64,000 nucleotides of DNA, taken from Bacterioplanoides sp965200585. Its GTDB lineage: Bacteria > Pseudomonadota > Gammaproteobacteria > Pseudomonadales > Oceanobacteraceae. Of the stretch, positions 16,092 through 26,026 are shown one piece after another (the stretch's first letter is position 1; the number at the start of each line of letters is the position of its first letter). The notes beneath the pieces were generated by a model. That model searched no databases and had not been told where the DNA came from. It saw nothing but the letters and a program-made list of their open reading frames with translations. Position numbers and translations under genes: made by a program. The stretch lies in the NCBI RefSeq assembly GCF_965200585.1, contig NZ_OZ241361.1; one strand, written 5' to 3'.

Positions 16092-16562
16092 TTAACCCAG
16101 GTATTTTTTCAGCTCAACGTCTTGCGCCATAGCAGCAGTCATTGCGTCATAAGCAGTACCAGAAGTACCTTCTGCAGCAAAGATTGCATCAAAGTTGGTT
16201 TGCATAGTGCGGTTAAATGCTGCAGTGTCCTGAGCTTCAACACCCATGATTTCTGCAAGTGCTGCCAGAGTTTCGCCCTGACCTTTTGCAGAATCCAGAG
16301 CCAGCTGATCCATGTTGTCGTCCATAAAAGACTGAGCGTGAGCCAATGGGCCATTAGCCGCTTCACAACCCAAAGTACCGGAAGTCATACCAAAAGTTTG
16401 GTTACCAGAAGTACCGTTGGTGGTTGCTGCCAGAACGTGCTCATGCCATTCGTCTGCATCTTTAAACACAACCGCTGTACCTAAACCACAACCCGCTGGG
16501 CTGCTTGCGAAAGCCATCGTGGAAGAAGTTACCAGAATTGCGCCTGCAATTAATTTTTTCAT
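16092..16562 (-). CDS. DUF3015 exported protein
   Basis: 156 residues from the ATG at 16562, which has AAGGA eight bases upstream; a TTG two codons earlier is less likely. A clear signal peptide ends at AFA/SS. The mature part shows the DUF3015 pattern: PAGCGLGTAVVF near its start, TFGMTSGTLGCE in the middle, then a helical tail. Two conserved cysteines probably make a disulphide in the periplasm. The function is unknown. It is a monocistronic gene bounded by its own terminator. Confidence 0.88.
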   Translation of the reverse strand: MKKLIAGAILVTSSTMAFASSPAGCGLGTAVVFKDADEWHEHVLAATTNGTSGNQTFGMTSGTLGCEAANGPLAHAQSFMDDNMDQLALDSAKGQGETLAALAEIMGVEAQDTAAFNRTMQTNFDAIFAAEGTSGTAYDAMTAAMAQDVELKKYLG

Positions 16563-16809
16563 GGACAATATCCTTGTTCGATCAAAATTTTTAAATCAGC
16601 ATTTCGGTTAAATACTGAGATTGGTAACACTAGACGCTTTGTTTTTGGCTGTCTACCACCAACATCACTTTGATGCTGTTTAACGTTTTGTTTCTAGCCG
16701 CCGGTTTTATTTTATGGCAGCCTTAGCGTCAGTGTTAAAGCATAATGTAACCCGCCTTTTCTTAACCTCACTTAAACGTGAGTGCAATTACCAGTAACGC
16801 GAGTGTATT

Positions 16810-18183
16810 TTGTCCGTTTCTTCCAATGCGGTATTTACCGTCAGCCAGCTTAACCAGCGTGCCAAGCAACTATTAGAAATATCCTTTGCTGCGGTGCGGG
16901 TTGAAGGTGAAATATCCAATCTGTCGCGCCCTTCTTCCGGGCACTGGTATTTCACCTTAAAAGATCAGGGTGCCCAGGTACGTTGCGCTATGTTTCGTTC
17001 CCGCGTAGCAGGTGTTCGTTTTGGTGTGAAAGAAGGGGACAAGGTTGAATTACGCGCCAAAGTTTCGCTGTACGAAAACCGTGGCGATTATCAGCTGATT
17101 GTCGACGCCATGAAACCCGCCGGTGAAGGTGCATTACAACTGGCGTATGAGCAGTTAAAAAGTCGCTTAGCGGCTGAAGGGTTATTTGCTCAGGAATACA
17201 AAAAGCCGGTTCAGCCGGTTAGCCGGGTGGCGTTAATTACCTCACCCAGCGGCGCGGCGGTGCACGATATGCTGACGGTATTTAAACGCCGCAATCCATC
17301 CGTGCGTATTGATATTTATCCGACTCAGGTACAGGGCAAAGAAGCCACACCACAAATTGTCGCCGCCATCGAACGCGTCAATCGTGATGCCGCCTGGAAT
17401 CAGGAAAATGGCCCGCAAGCCATTATTGTTGGTCGTGGTGGTGGCTCACTGGAAGACTTATGGTGCTTTAACGAAGAAGCCGTTGCCCGGGCTATTTTTC
17501 ACTCGCAGCTGCCGGTTGTCAGCGCCGTAGGCCATGAAACCGACGTTACCATCGCTGATTTTGTTGCTGATGTGCGCGCTCCAACGCCGTCGGCTGCGGC
17601 CGAATTATTAAGCGCAGACCGCTCCATTGCACACAACCAGTTCCAGCAGTTAAAGCAACGCTTGTCTCAGGCAACGCTTAATCAGCTGCGCCAGAAACAG
17701 CAGACGCTGAATTTTTTATTTAATCGCCTGCGAACACCACAACAACAGCTGCAATCCGCCGCACAACGACTTGACCAGTTAGAGCTACGCCTGCAATCAG
17801 CCTGGAACAACCAGCAAAGCCAGCGCAGTCATCAGTTACAACAACTGGATCAACGGGTGCTGCATCAGCATCCGGTGCGCCAGTTGAACACCTACCAGAA
17901 TCAGCTGTCGAATCTGGAAAAGCAGCTGCAGCAAACGATTCAACAACGTCTGAATACCGCTCAGCAAGCCTTACAGCAGCAGGTCCAGCTGTTGCAGTCG
18001 CTCAGTCCGCTGCAGGTGCTGGCACGGGGCTACTCTCTGACGCAACAAGCGGATGGCCGTGTGATTGATGACGCCGCACAGGTGAAACCTGGTGAGCGCA
18101 TTCAAACCCGATTACATCAAGGCTGGCTGGATTGCGAAGTGATTGAGTCACATTCGGATAGCGAGTTGGCCAATAAAGACTAA
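16810..18183 (+). CDS. xseA: Exodeoxyribonuclease VII large subunit
   Basis: 457 residues starting at TTG, the only suitable start near the conserved N-terminus (FTVSQLNQRAKQLLE). An OB-fold domain (VEGEISNLSRPSSGHWYFTLKD) is followed by the catalytic domain with RVALITSPSGAAVHDML, IIVGRGGGSLEDLWCFNEE and SAVGHETDVTIADFVAD. A long Gln-rich coiled coil lies at about 270-400, and the C-terminal region has LARGYSLTQQADG. With XseB it degrades single-stranded DNA to oligonucleotides. No xseB is adjacent; the next gene is a peptidase. Confidence 0.97.
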   Translation: MSVSSNAVFTVSQLNQRAKQLLEISFAAVRVEGEISNLSRPSSGHWYFTLKDQGAQVRCAMFRSRVAGVRFGVKEGDKVELRAKVSLYENRGDYQLIVDAMKPAGEGALQLAYEQLKSRLAAEGLFAQEYKKPVQPVSRVALITSPSGAAVHDMLTVFKRRNPSVRIDIYPTQVQGKEATPQIVAAIERVNRDAAWNQENGPQAIIVGRGGGSLEDLWCFNEEAVARAIFHSQLPVVSAVGHETDVTIADFVADVRAPTPSAAAELLSADRSIAHNQFQQLKQRLSQATLNQLRQKQQTLNFLFNRLRTPQQQLQSAAQRLDQLELRLQSAWNNQQSQRSHQLQQLDQRVLHQHPVRQLNTYQNQLSNLEKQLQQTIQQRLNTAQQALQQQVQLLQSLSPLQVLARGYSLTQQADGRVIDDAAQVKPGERIQTRLHQGWLDCEVIESHSDSELANKD

Positions 18184-18223
18184 AATCAATGACTGAGACA
18201 TTACGCGTATTTTGGGAGTCGAT

Positions 18224-19060
18224 ATGTCGAAGCGTTTTACCGTAATTTTCCGATATGGCCTGTTGGCCTGCTTAACAGCATTCATCAGCACGATCAGCCA
18301 TGCCATCGAGCTGCCCAGAGAGCACCGTATTCCCGGGGGCATCGCCATCATTGACCTTGGCACTCAAGCAGAGACTCCGGTGGTTACCTTTAATGGCCAA
18401 CATGTGATGACCGTCAAACACCCGGATGGTCATTGGCAGGCATTAGTCGGCATTCCTCTGCATCAGACGCCCGGTCAGACCCAGCTTGTGGTCGATGATC
18501 AGCCCCACCCGTTTGCTATCTCCGACTACCCCTATAAAGAGCAACGCCTGACCGTTGCCAGAAAACACGTCCAGCTATCCGATAAAAACCTGCAGCGGGT
18601 GCGTCAGGAAAAGCAGCAGATACAAGCCGCCTTTCAACAGCATTCTGCCTCACAGCCCTTTCAACGATTTGACTGGCCGGTTGCCGGGCCACTAACCAGC
18701 CCTTTTGGCCTGAAACGCTTTTTTAACGATCAGCCACGTAAGCCACACAGCGGGCTGGACATTGCCGCACCAACCGGCACGCCAATTGTTGCTCCGGCAT
18801 CCGGCACCGTGATTCTGACCGGTGACTTTTTCTTTAATGGCAACACCGTTTTTATTGATCATGGTGCCGGCCTGATCAGTATGTATTGCCATCTGGACAG
18901 CATTCAGGTGGAACAGGGAGCGCAGCTGCAACGCGGCCAGAGCTTCGGCACTATTGGTGCAACCGGGCGGGTCACCGGCCCACACCTGCACTGGAGCGTC
19001 AGCCTGAATAATGCCCGGGTGAACCCGCGTCTGCTTCTGGCTCAGGACAAGCAGCCATGA
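18224..19060 (+). CDS. M23-family peptidoglycan endopeptidase, exported
   Basis: 278 residues from the ATG at 18224, with GGGAG six bases upstream; the longer TTG form is less likely. The signal peptide ends near ISHA. Residues of about 25-110 form an N-terminal beta domain. The peptidase domain has HSGLDIAAPTGTPI (metal His and Asp) and GPHLHWSV (the HxH pair), so the zinc site is complete. It should cut peptide cross-links in the periplasm. The stop overlaps the next start as ATGA. Confidence 0.92.
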   Translation: MSKRFTVIFRYGLLACLTAFISTISHAIELPREHRIPGGIAIIDLGTQAETPVVTFNGQHVMTVKHPDGHWQALVGIPLHQTPGQTQLVVDDQPHPFAISDYPYKEQRLTVARKHVQLSDKNLQRVRQEKQQIQAAFQQHSASQPFQRFDWPVAGPLTSPFGLKRFFNDQPRKPHSGLDIAAPTGTPIVAPASGTVILTGDFFFNGNTVFIDHGAGLISMYCHLDSIQVEQGAQLQRGQSFGTIGATGRVTGPHLHWSVSLNNARVNPRLLLAQDKQP

Positions 19061-19263
19061 GCCTCAAAGACTTACCCAACCCAGGTACGTCAGCAACCAT
19101 GGCAGTTAAAGGTGCAGCCTGTGGTTTGCGCCCGGACCTTGATGAAATGACTCAGGACACCGGCTTTGACTTTTCTGGCGCTAAATATTTTTTAGATAAA
19201 AATCAGTCAGTTACATTCGAAACAATAAAGAATGTAAAAGACACAAAAAAGATCGGGGATTGA
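19057..19263 (+). CDS. Small hypothetical protein coupled to the M23 gene
   Basis: 68 residues, soluble, with no motif I recognise. The start codon overlaps the peptidase stop (ATGA), a strong sign of translational coupling. It occupies a position where xseB could be expected, but it shows none of the XseB pattern (SFEEAL...LE). The C-terminus is Lys-rich. Confidence 0.55.
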   Translation: MSLKDLPNPGTSATMAVKGAACGLRPDLDEMTQDTGFDFSGAKYFLDKNQSVTFETIKNVKDTKKIGD

Positions 19264-19321
19264 CGTGTCAAAGCGCCGCTGACGTCTATACTGGTGCTAT
19301 TGATTAATTCCCGATGCGTCC

Positions 19322-20536
19322 ATGAAAAAGAAGATCTCCATTCACCAGCTGCGTCCTGATATGTACGTTGCAGACCTGAACTGTGACTGGATTCCCCACC
19401 ACAATTACCAGAAAGAAGGCCGGATTCCGAACCAAGCCACTATCAACCAGCTGATCAGCCGCGGCATCAAGGATGTATATATCGATCCGTCCCGTGGGTT
19501 GGATGTTGACGATGCCATCCCGGAAACTGAAGTAGCCCATCACAATCAGCAAAAACTCGACCAGGCCGCCGCCACGCTGACGCCCGACACTCAACATAAG
19601 GTGTCGGCTCAGGAAGAAATGCGCAAAGCCGGCAAAATCCACAACGAAGCCAAAAGCCTGGTCACCAACGTATTGCAGGATGTTAAAACCGGCAAAGCGA
19701 TTGATGTTGAAGCGTTTGATGTTCTGGCCGATGGCATGGTCGATTCGGTATTACGCAATCATAACGCTCTGGCTTGTCTCGGCCGCATTCGTGAAAAAGA
19801 CAACTACCTGCTGGAACACTCGGTTAATCTGGCCGTGTTAATGGGGATTTTTGCCCGGGATATGAAGCTTGACCGGGACACCATGCATCAGGCAGTAGTC
19901 GGCGCCATGCTGCACGATATCGGCAAGGTGATGATTCCCGATGAGGTTTTGCATAAACCTGGCAAGCTCACCGACGACGAGTTTGCCATTATGCGCCAGC
20001 ATGTCGTGCATAGCCGCGAATTACTGAAGAAAACACCGGGCATTAAGCCGCTCACCGTTCAGGTTGCGGCGCAACACCACGAACGTATTGATGGCAGTGG
20101 CTATCCACTGGGGTTACACGGCTGTGATATTTGCCGCGAAGGCAAAATGGTAGCGATTGCTGATGTATACGATGCGATTACCGCCGACCGGGTGTATCAC
20201 AAAGGTTTACCGCCTACCGCTGCACTCAAAAAGCTGCTGGAATGGAGTGGCACCCATCTGGAAGAACAACTGGTTCACCGCTTTATCCGTTCGATGGGCA
20301 TTTACCCGGTAGGATCCTTGGTGAAGCTGAAAAGTGAACGGCTGGCCATTGTTGAAGAAGCCGGAGAAAAAGATCAGCGTCTGCCGATTGTGCGGGTGAT
20401 TTATCACGCCAGAAACCGCCAATACCTTCCGGCTGAAATTATTGATCTGAGCCGCCCCAGCTGTCAGGACGAAATTGTTCAGGCGGTTGATCCGGCGCGC
20501 TGGGGCATTCGTCTGAATGATTTCCTCGGCATCTGA
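19322..20536 (+). CDS. HD-GYP cyclic-di-GMP phosphodiesterase with DUF3391 domain
   Basis: 404 residues. The N-terminal DUF3391-type domain (ISIHQLRPDMYVADLNCDW) is followed by an HD-GYP domain. The HD motif is in GAMLHDIGKVMIP near residue 200. The GYP signature is in HHERIDGSGYPLGL near residue 260. The metal-binding histidines appear intact, so it should hydrolyse c-di-GMP to GMP in the cytoplasm. It stands alone. The start sits 58 bp after the small upstream gene. Confidence 0.95.
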   Translation: MKKKISIHQLRPDMYVADLNCDWIPHHNYQKEGRIPNQATINQLISRGIKDVYIDPSRGLDVDDAIPETEVAHHNQQKLDQAAATLTPDTQHKVSAQEEMRKAGKIHNEAKSLVTNVLQDVKTGKAIDVEAFDVLADGMVDSVLRNHNALACLGRIREKDNYLLEHSVNLAVLMGIFARDMKLDRDTMHQAVVGAMLHDIGKVMIPDEVLHKPGKLTDDEFAIMRQHVVHSRELLKKTPGIKPLTVQVAAQHHERIDGSGYPLGLHGCDICREGKMVAIADVYDAITADRVYHKGLPPTAALKKLLEWSGTHLEEQLVHRFIRSMGIYPVGSLVKLKSERLAIVEEAGEKDQRLPIVRVIYHARNRQYLPAEIIDLSRPSCQDEIVQAVDPARWGIRLNDFLGI

Positions 20537-20569
20537 CAGCTCTCCCCTTGAAAAACCCGCGCCCTGCTA

Positions 20570-21118
20570 TCAGGACGCGGCTTTCTGCGCTTCCAATAAA
20601 TCAATTTTGGCCTGTATATGATCCGGAATCGACGGTGCATCAAACTGTCGGGTATTACCGTGAATCACATCCAGCATGGCTGATAGACTGCGCACCCGGC
20701 CACCTTGCAACAGCGCTACCCGGGCGATGGCCACCGCATGTAACTGACCAGCCACCAGAAACTTATGCTCCAGATACAGGTATTTGCGATCCCAGTGCAA
20801 TAACTCAGAGGTGACCTGCACCTTTGCAAACGGCTTAATCTCGCGAATAAAGGTCACCGTCTGGCTCGCCAGCACCGAGCGCCAACCCTGTTTAATAAAC
20901 AAGGGCGTGGCACCCAGCTCAATAAAATAGCGCGTCCGCATCAAGTCCAGCCAGGCCGGATAACGGCCATTGGTTAAATGCAGATTCAGATCACAATCCC
21001 ACGGCATCACCCAGAATTCATGTTGGCGAATACCTAACGGGCCTGGCCTTGGTTGCCCGGGCGCCGGCTTCCAAGGCCTTTGGGCCAGCAGCATCAGATA
21101 ACGAATCAGTTGGATCAT
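20570..21118 (-). CDS. 4HBT-type acyl-CoA thioesterase-like protein
   Basis: 182 residues. A short N-terminal hydrophobic stretch is followed by a hotdog domain with VMPWDCDLNLHLTNGRYPAWLDLMR. This is the 4-hydroxybenzoyl-CoA thioesterase fold with the DxNxHxNN-like active loop, and it resembles the THEM6/Them-4HBT group. It is located 16 bp downstream of tesB and reads in the same direction, so the two probably form one operon for acyl-CoA hydrolysis. Confidence 0.88.
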   Translation of the reverse strand: MIQLIRYLMLLAQRPWKPAPGQPRPGPLGIRQHEFWVMPWDCDLNLHLTNGRYPAWLDLMRTRYFIELGATPLFIKQGWRSVLASQTVTFIREIKPFAKVQVTSELLHWDRKYLYLEHKFLVAGQLHAVAIARVALLQGGRVRSLSAMLDVIHGNTRQFDAPSIPDHIQAKIDLLEAQKAAS

Positions 21119-21134
21119 TTAGCCTGCACTCCTC

Positions 21135-22001
21135 TTAAACCTTCCTCTGTCTCATTAAGCCTTCCTGGGCGACGGAAGCCACGATTTCACCCTGCTGGTT
21201 AAAGATCTGCCCCCGGCAAAATCCGCGGGCACCACCGGCATTGGGGCTGTCCATGGCATACAGCAGCCAGTCATCCATACGGAATGGCCGATGAAACCAA
21301 ACGCTGTGATCCAGACTGGCGACCTGCATATCCTTTTGTGCCACCGACACACCGTGCGGCTGCAATGCGGTAGTAATCAGATTGAAATCACTGGCATAAG
21401 CTAACAGTCGGGCGTGTTGGTTAACATCATCACTGAGCGCACCATTGGTCTTCATCCAGGCGTATTTCACCGGCTCAGTGACTTGTGGGGCAAAAATATT
21501 GACTGGGTTCAGTACCCGGTTTTCGATCGGTTTGTCGGCGGTGTAAATACTCCGCACCCGCTCCGGAAAATGCTCCTGCATCATACGGCTCAGTTCCAGC
21601 TGCGACGGAATGCCCTGTGGCCCGTTAACCTCTGGCATGCTGGCTTGATGCACAAAGCCTTCCTCCGGGTGCTGAAACGAAGCCATCATGGTCAGAATGG
21701 CCTTACCATTCTGGCTGGCTTTAATCTGGCGGGTAGCAAACGAGCGACCATCACGTAACACATCCACTTCAAACTCGATTGGGTCGGTGACATTACCCGG
21801 GCGCAGAAAATAGGCATGCAGCGAGTGAGGGTTCCAGTTTGAATCGGTTAAGGTCTGAATCGCCGCCGATAAGCTCTGACCCAACACCTGACCACCAAAC
21901 AAATTACGGAAACCAAGATCCTGGCTATGGCCACGAAAGCGGTTCACGCCAATAGGCTCCAGCCGTAACAGCTCAACCAACTGTGTTAACACCTCACTCA
22001 T
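21135..22001 (-). CDS. tesB: Acyl-CoA thioesterase II
   Basis: 288 residues from the ATG at 22001, chosen because GAGG lies five bases upstream and family members begin MSEVLxxLxxLL; the longer frame adds 16 unrelated residues. A double hotdog: FRGHSQDLGFRNLFGGQVLGQSL in the first half, LDHSVWFHRPFRMDDWLLYAMDSP in the second, with the Asp, Thr/Ser and Gln of the TesB catalytic triad region present. It hydrolyses medium- and long-chain acyl-CoA. Confidence 0.95.
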   Translation of the reverse strand: MSEVLTQLVELLRLEPIGVNRFRGHSQDLGFRNLFGGQVLGQSLSAAIQTLTDSNWNPHSLHAYFLRPGNVTDPIEFEVDVLRDGRSFATRQIKASQNGKAILTMMASFQHPEEGFVHQASMPEVNGPQGIPSQLELSRMMQEHFPERVRSIYTADKPIENRVLNPVNIFAPQVTEPVKYAWMKTNGALSDDVNQHARLLAYASDFNLITTALQPHGVSVAQKDMQVASLDHSVWFHRPFRMDDWLLYAMDSPNAGGARGFCRGQIFNQQGEIVASVAQEGLMRQRKV

Positions 22002-22170
22002 ACTCGCCTCATTATTTATTTTTTTGTGATTATCAGCCGAATACGCCATTCATGTACAGAATGACTTTTTAGCTGGTTCTAACGGCTACAGATGCACCTT
22101 TAGCCACAATCCGTATAATGGCCGGCCTTTTTCTCCTAACCTATTTACAACGACACGCGGCACCCAAACC

Positions 22171-23283
22171 ATGGCAGACATCAAAATTTATCAGCATCAG
22201 GTCAACCCGGAACACTACCCGGAGTTACTGGAGGCCAAAGCACAACGTCTGCGTCAGCTGTTTGCTGAGTTTCAGCCGCCAGCGCTGGAGGTGCATGGCA
22301 GTGCACCACAACACTTCCGTCTGCGCGCTGAGTTTCGCTTATGGCACGAAGGTGACCGCTGCTTTTATGCTATGTCGGAGCCGGGTGATAAAAACACCAA
22401 GTACGAAGTTAAAGAATTTCCGATTGCCAGCCAGCTGATTCACAAACTGATGGCCGAGGTGCTGGATGCCATCATGCCAAACGAGCTGCTGCGTCGTCGT
22501 TTGTTTCAGGTGGAGTTCTTAACCACCTTAAGTGGCGATGCCGTTATCACCCTGATTTACCACAAGCAGCTGGATGACGAATGGCAGGCCGAAGCCGAAA
22601 AGCTGCAACAGCAGCTGGGTTTCCCGATTATTGGCCGTGCCCGCAAGCAGAAACGGGTACTGCAGCGAGATTATGTCACCGAGCAATTGCAGGTCGACGG
22701 TCAGACCTTCAGCTACCGCCAGATTGAAGGTGGCTTTACCCAGCCTAACGGTGAAATGAATCAGCAAATGCTAAGCTGGGCGCGTGCGGTTTCGGAAGAT
22801 TTTGACGGCGATTTATTAGAGCTGTATTGCGGCAATGGCAATTTCTCCATTGCGCTGGCGGATAAATACAACAAGGTGCTGGCCACCGAAATTTCAAAAA
22901 CCTCAGTAAATGCCGCACAAGAAAATATTCGCGCCAATAACGTCGATAATTTAATTATTGCGCGTTTATCCAGCGAGGAATTTGTTCAGGCATTACGTGG
23001 CGAGCGGAAATTCTCACGCTTAGACGGTGTTAACCTTGAGGACTATCAGTTTAATACCGTGCTGGTCGATCCTCCACGTGCGGGTCTGGATGACGAATCA
23101 GTTAAGCAGGTGCAGCAGTACGATAATATTATTTATATTTCCTGCAACCCGAATACCCTGCAGCAAAACCTGCAAACCTTGTGTCAGACCCATGATATCC
23201 AGCGCTTTTCCTTATTTGACCAATTCCCCTACACCGACCATATCGAAACCGGTGTGGTATTAGTGCGTAAAAACCAGGCCTAA
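22171..23283 (+). CDS. trmA: tRNA (uracil-5-)-methyltransferase
   Basis: 370 residues (E. coli 366). It makes m5U54 (ribothymidine) in the T-loop of tRNA. The C-terminal Rossmann domain has LLELYCGNGNFSIALA for SAM binding. VLVDPPRAGLDD and IIYISCNPNTL carry the nucleophilic cysteine, and the general base Glu is near HIETGVVL. There is no iron-sulphur TRAM domain, as is normal for TrmA. It is followed by dbpA after 29 bp, so both RNA-acting genes may share a transcript. Confidence 0.97.
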   Translation: MADIKIYQHQVNPEHYPELLEAKAQRLRQLFAEFQPPALEVHGSAPQHFRLRAEFRLWHEGDRCFYAMSEPGDKNTKYEVKEFPIASQLIHKLMAEVLDAIMPNELLRRRLFQVEFLTTLSGDAVITLIYHKQLDDEWQAEAEKLQQQLGFPIIGRARKQKRVLQRDYVTEQLQVDGQTFSYRQIEGGFTQPNGEMNQQMLSWARAVSEDFDGDLLELYCGNGNFSIALADKYNKVLATEISKTSVNAAQENIRANNVDNLIIARLSSEEFVQALRGERKFSRLDGVNLEDYQFNTVLVDPPRAGLDDESVKQVQQYDNIIYISCNPNTLQQNLQTLCQTHDIQRFSLFDQFPYTDHIETGVVLVRKNQA

Positions 23284-23312
23284 CTGAGAAGCCAAAATAG
23301 AAAACCATAAAC

Positions 23313-24683
23313 ATGTCAAACTTTAACGAATTAAACATCAGTAAGGCACAAATCGAAAACCTGAATAAGCTGGGTTATCAATCCATGACTGATATTCAGG
23401 CACAAGCGCTGCCACTGGCCTTAAAAGGCAAAGATATTATTGCTCAAGCAAAAACCGGCAGTGGTAAAACCGCAGCGTTTTCACTGGCGATTCTGGATAA
23501 CATTAACCCACGATTTTTTGGTGCTCAGGCACTGGTACTCTGCCCTACTCGTGAATTGGCGACTCAGGTAGCTCAGGAAATCCGTAAACTGGCGCGTCAT
23601 ATTGCCAATATTAAAGTGGTGATTTTATCCGGTGGCCAACCAATTGGCCCTCAAATAGGCTCGTTATCCCACGGTGCTCATATTGTTGTGGGTACACCAG
23701 GGCGGATCAAAGACCACCTGCGTAAACAAACCTTAAAAATTGATCAGGTAAAAACTCTGGTGCTGGACGAAGCCGACCGTATGTTGGATATGGGCTTCCG
23801 CGATGATATTGAAGATATTGCCGCGCATACACCAGAGAAGCGCCAGACCTTATTATTTTCCGCCACTTATCCGGAAAATATTGAACAGCTGAGCAAACAC
23901 TTACAATATGAGCCGCAATCCATTCGTATTGCCGACACTCACGATCAGAAAAAAATCCAGCAACAATTATTTGTGTGCCCGCGTTCTGAAAAAATTGAAA
24001 CTCTGAAAAAAGTGTTATCTTTTTTTGATATTCAACAAGCGGTGATTTTCTGTAATACCAAACAGGTGGTGCAGGAAGTGGCGCAGGCGTTACAGGATTT
24101 ACGTTGCAGTGCCATGGCGCTGCAAGGTGATATGGATCAGAAAGACCGAGACCGGGTATTAATCCGCTTTAAACAGCAGAGTGCAAATTTCTTAATTGCC
24201 ACTGATGTCGCCGCTCGGGGTTTAGATGTCGATGATCTGGAATATGTGATCAACTTTGATCTGCCACGCGATACCGATGTCTATGCTCACCGTATTGGCC
24301 GTACCGGCCGGGCGGATAAATCCGGTATTGCCATCAGCATCGCCACCGATAAAGAACAATACAAAATTGATGCAATTAACGAGCACCCGGTGGGTGATCT
24401 GCATCAGGATCAGACCTTAACCGCAGAGCAAGCCACAACCATTACCCCCATGCCGTATGTCAGCCTCTGCCTGCAAGCGGGTCGTAAAGATAAATTACGC
24501 CCAGGGGATATTCTTGGCGCTCTTACGAATAATGGTGGTATCGATGGTAAAGCGGTGGGCAAGATTGATGTACTCGAATACGTTGCCTATGTGGCGGTTG
24601 AGCGTGATCAGGCCAAATTTGCTTTAGAGCATTTGCAACAAAGCCGCATTAAAGGCCGCAAAATTAAAGTGCGCAAGGCTTGA
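23313..24683 (+). CDS. dbpA: ATP-dependent RNA helicase DbpA
   Basis: 456 residues. DEAD-box motifs are seen in order: Q motif (MTDIQAQALP), I (AKTGSGKTAA), Ia (PTRELATQ), II (DEAD), III (SAT), IV to VI (ATDVAARGLDV, HRIGRTGRA). A C-terminal RNA-binding domain (LCLQAGRKDKLRPGDILGAL) specific for 23S rRNA hairpin 92 identifies DbpA. It acts in 50S subunit assembly. Confidence 0.96.
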   Translation: MSNFNELNISKAQIENLNKLGYQSMTDIQAQALPLALKGKDIIAQAKTGSGKTAAFSLAILDNINPRFFGAQALVLCPTRELATQVAQEIRKLARHIANIKVVILSGGQPIGPQIGSLSHGAHIVVGTPGRIKDHLRKQTLKIDQVKTLVLDEADRMLDMGFRDDIEDIAAHTPEKRQTLLFSATYPENIEQLSKHLQYEPQSIRIADTHDQKKIQQQLFVCPRSEKIETLKKVLSFFDIQQAVIFCNTKQVVQEVAQALQDLRCSAMALQGDMDQKDRDRVLIRFKQQSANFLIATDVAARGLDVDDLEYVINFDLPRDTDVYAHRIGRTGRADKSGIAISIATDKEQYKIDAINEHPVGDLHQDQTLTAEQATTITPMPYVSLCLQAGRKDKLRPGDILGALTNNGGIDGKAVGKIDVLEYVAYVAVERDQAKFALEHLQQSRIKGRKIKVRKA

Positions 24684-24761
24684 CCTCCAGGCCAACTTTA
24701 CTCATAAAGGCTGCCATCCAATAAAAACAAAGCTCCCATCAGAGCTTCTCAGGAGGCAGCC

Positions 24762-25997
24762 ATGACTCATCAGGCATTCACATCGTTCACTCTGCCCTGC
24801 GGCCAGACCATTAAAAACCGTATTACCAAAGCCGCCATGGAAGAAAATATGGCAACCTCCGGGCAATTGCCGGGTGATGAGTTGTTTCGTCTTTACGAGC
24901 GCTGGGCCAATGGCGGTACCGGGTTATTAATTACCGGTAATGTGATGGTCAGCGCGCGGGCGTTAACCGGCCCGGGTGGCATTGTGTTGGAAAAAGATAG
25001 CGAGCTGGCACCGTTTAAAACCTGGGCGCAAACCGCAAAACAAAACAACACCCGCGTCTGGATGCAGATTAATCATCCGGGTCGTCAGGTCTATGCTGCG
25101 ATGGGTGGTGATGTGTTATCACCGTCGGATATTGCGTTGGATATGGGCAAGCACTCAAAATTATTTGGCCAGCCCCGTGCGATGACCGCTCAGGATATCC
25201 AGGCCTTAGTTCAGTCGTTTGCGGATACCGCCCTGCAAGCTGAAACAGCCGGGTTTGATGGGGTGCAGATTCATGCCGCCCACGGTTATTTAATTTCGCA
25301 GTTTTTATCACCGCTCACCAATAAGCGCGATGACCAGTATGGTGGCACGATCGAAAACCGGATGCGGGTGTTAATTGAGGTAATTGAAGCTGTTCGTGCG
25401 GTCGTCTCTAACGAGTTTGCCGTGAGCGTCAAAATGAACTCCGCCGATTTTCAGCGCGGTGGCTTTGATGCCGACGATGCCAAAGCCGTGGTGGAAGCAT
25501 TAAACCGCTTGCCGGTCGATCTGCTGGAATTATCCGGCGGTAGCTACGAGAGCCCAGCCATGCAGGGGCGTACCGCCGATGGCCGCACGCTGGAACGTGA
25601 GGCGTACTTCCTGCAATTTGCCAAAGCGATTGCTGATGTTGCCACCCTACCCGTGATGACCACCGGTGGTATTCGTCGCCTGAAAGTGGCTGAGCAGGTT
25701 CTGGATCAGGGCTTCGATATGGTGGGTATTGCCACGGCGTTGGCGATGGAGCCCGCCCTGCCGGATATGTGGCAACAACAGCCTCAGGCCAGCGCGGACG
25801 AAGTCCGGGTTAATTGGAAAGATAAAACCCTGAGTGCGCTGGCGGTAATGGCCATTACCCGACGCCAGTTGCAGCGTATGGGCGCGGGAAAACAGCCTAA
25901 GCCGTCGGTGTCGCCGTTGTTTTCCTTGATCCGTGACCAGATGCGGCTGAAAAAACTGACCAAGCGCTATCAGCAATTTTTACAGAATCAGGCATAA
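24762..25997 (+). CDS. NADH:flavin oxidoreductase (Old Yellow Enzyme family)
   Basis: 411 residues, a TIM-barrel FMN enzyme. Conserved pieces are IKNRITKAAMEENMA at the N-terminus, WMQINHPGRQVY, GVQIHAAHGYLISQFLSP (substrate-binding His pair), NRMRVLIEVIEAVR and VMTTGGIRR. There is no C-terminal iron-sulphur or NADPH module, so it belongs to the short OYE-like group that reduces activated C=C bonds. AGGAGG precedes the ATG. It stands alone before a lipoprotein gene. Confidence 0.92.
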   Translation: MTHQAFTSFTLPCGQTIKNRITKAAMEENMATSGQLPGDELFRLYERWANGGTGLLITGNVMVSARALTGPGGIVLEKDSELAPFKTWAQTAKQNNTRVWMQINHPGRQVYAAMGGDVLSPSDIALDMGKHSKLFGQPRAMTAQDIQALVQSFADTALQAETAGFDGVQIHAAHGYLISQFLSPLTNKRDDQYGGTIENRMRVLIEVIEAVRAVVSNEFAVSVKMNSADFQRGGFDADDAKAVVEALNRLPVDLLELSGGSYESPAMQGRTADGRTLEREAYFLQFAKAIADVATLPVMTTGGIRRLKVAEQVLDQGFDMVGIATALAMEPALPDMWQQQPQASADEVRVNWKDKTLSALAVMAITRRQLQRMGAGKQPKPSVSPLFSLIRDQMRLKKLTKRYQQFLQNQA

Positions 25998-26026
25998 TTA
26001 TCCGATCAATCAAAAAGGAGTCACTT

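Noticed and set aside
19057..19263. Exodeoxyribonuclease VII small subunit (xseB) downstream of xseA
   Set aside because: The 68-residue product lacks the XseB sequence pattern.
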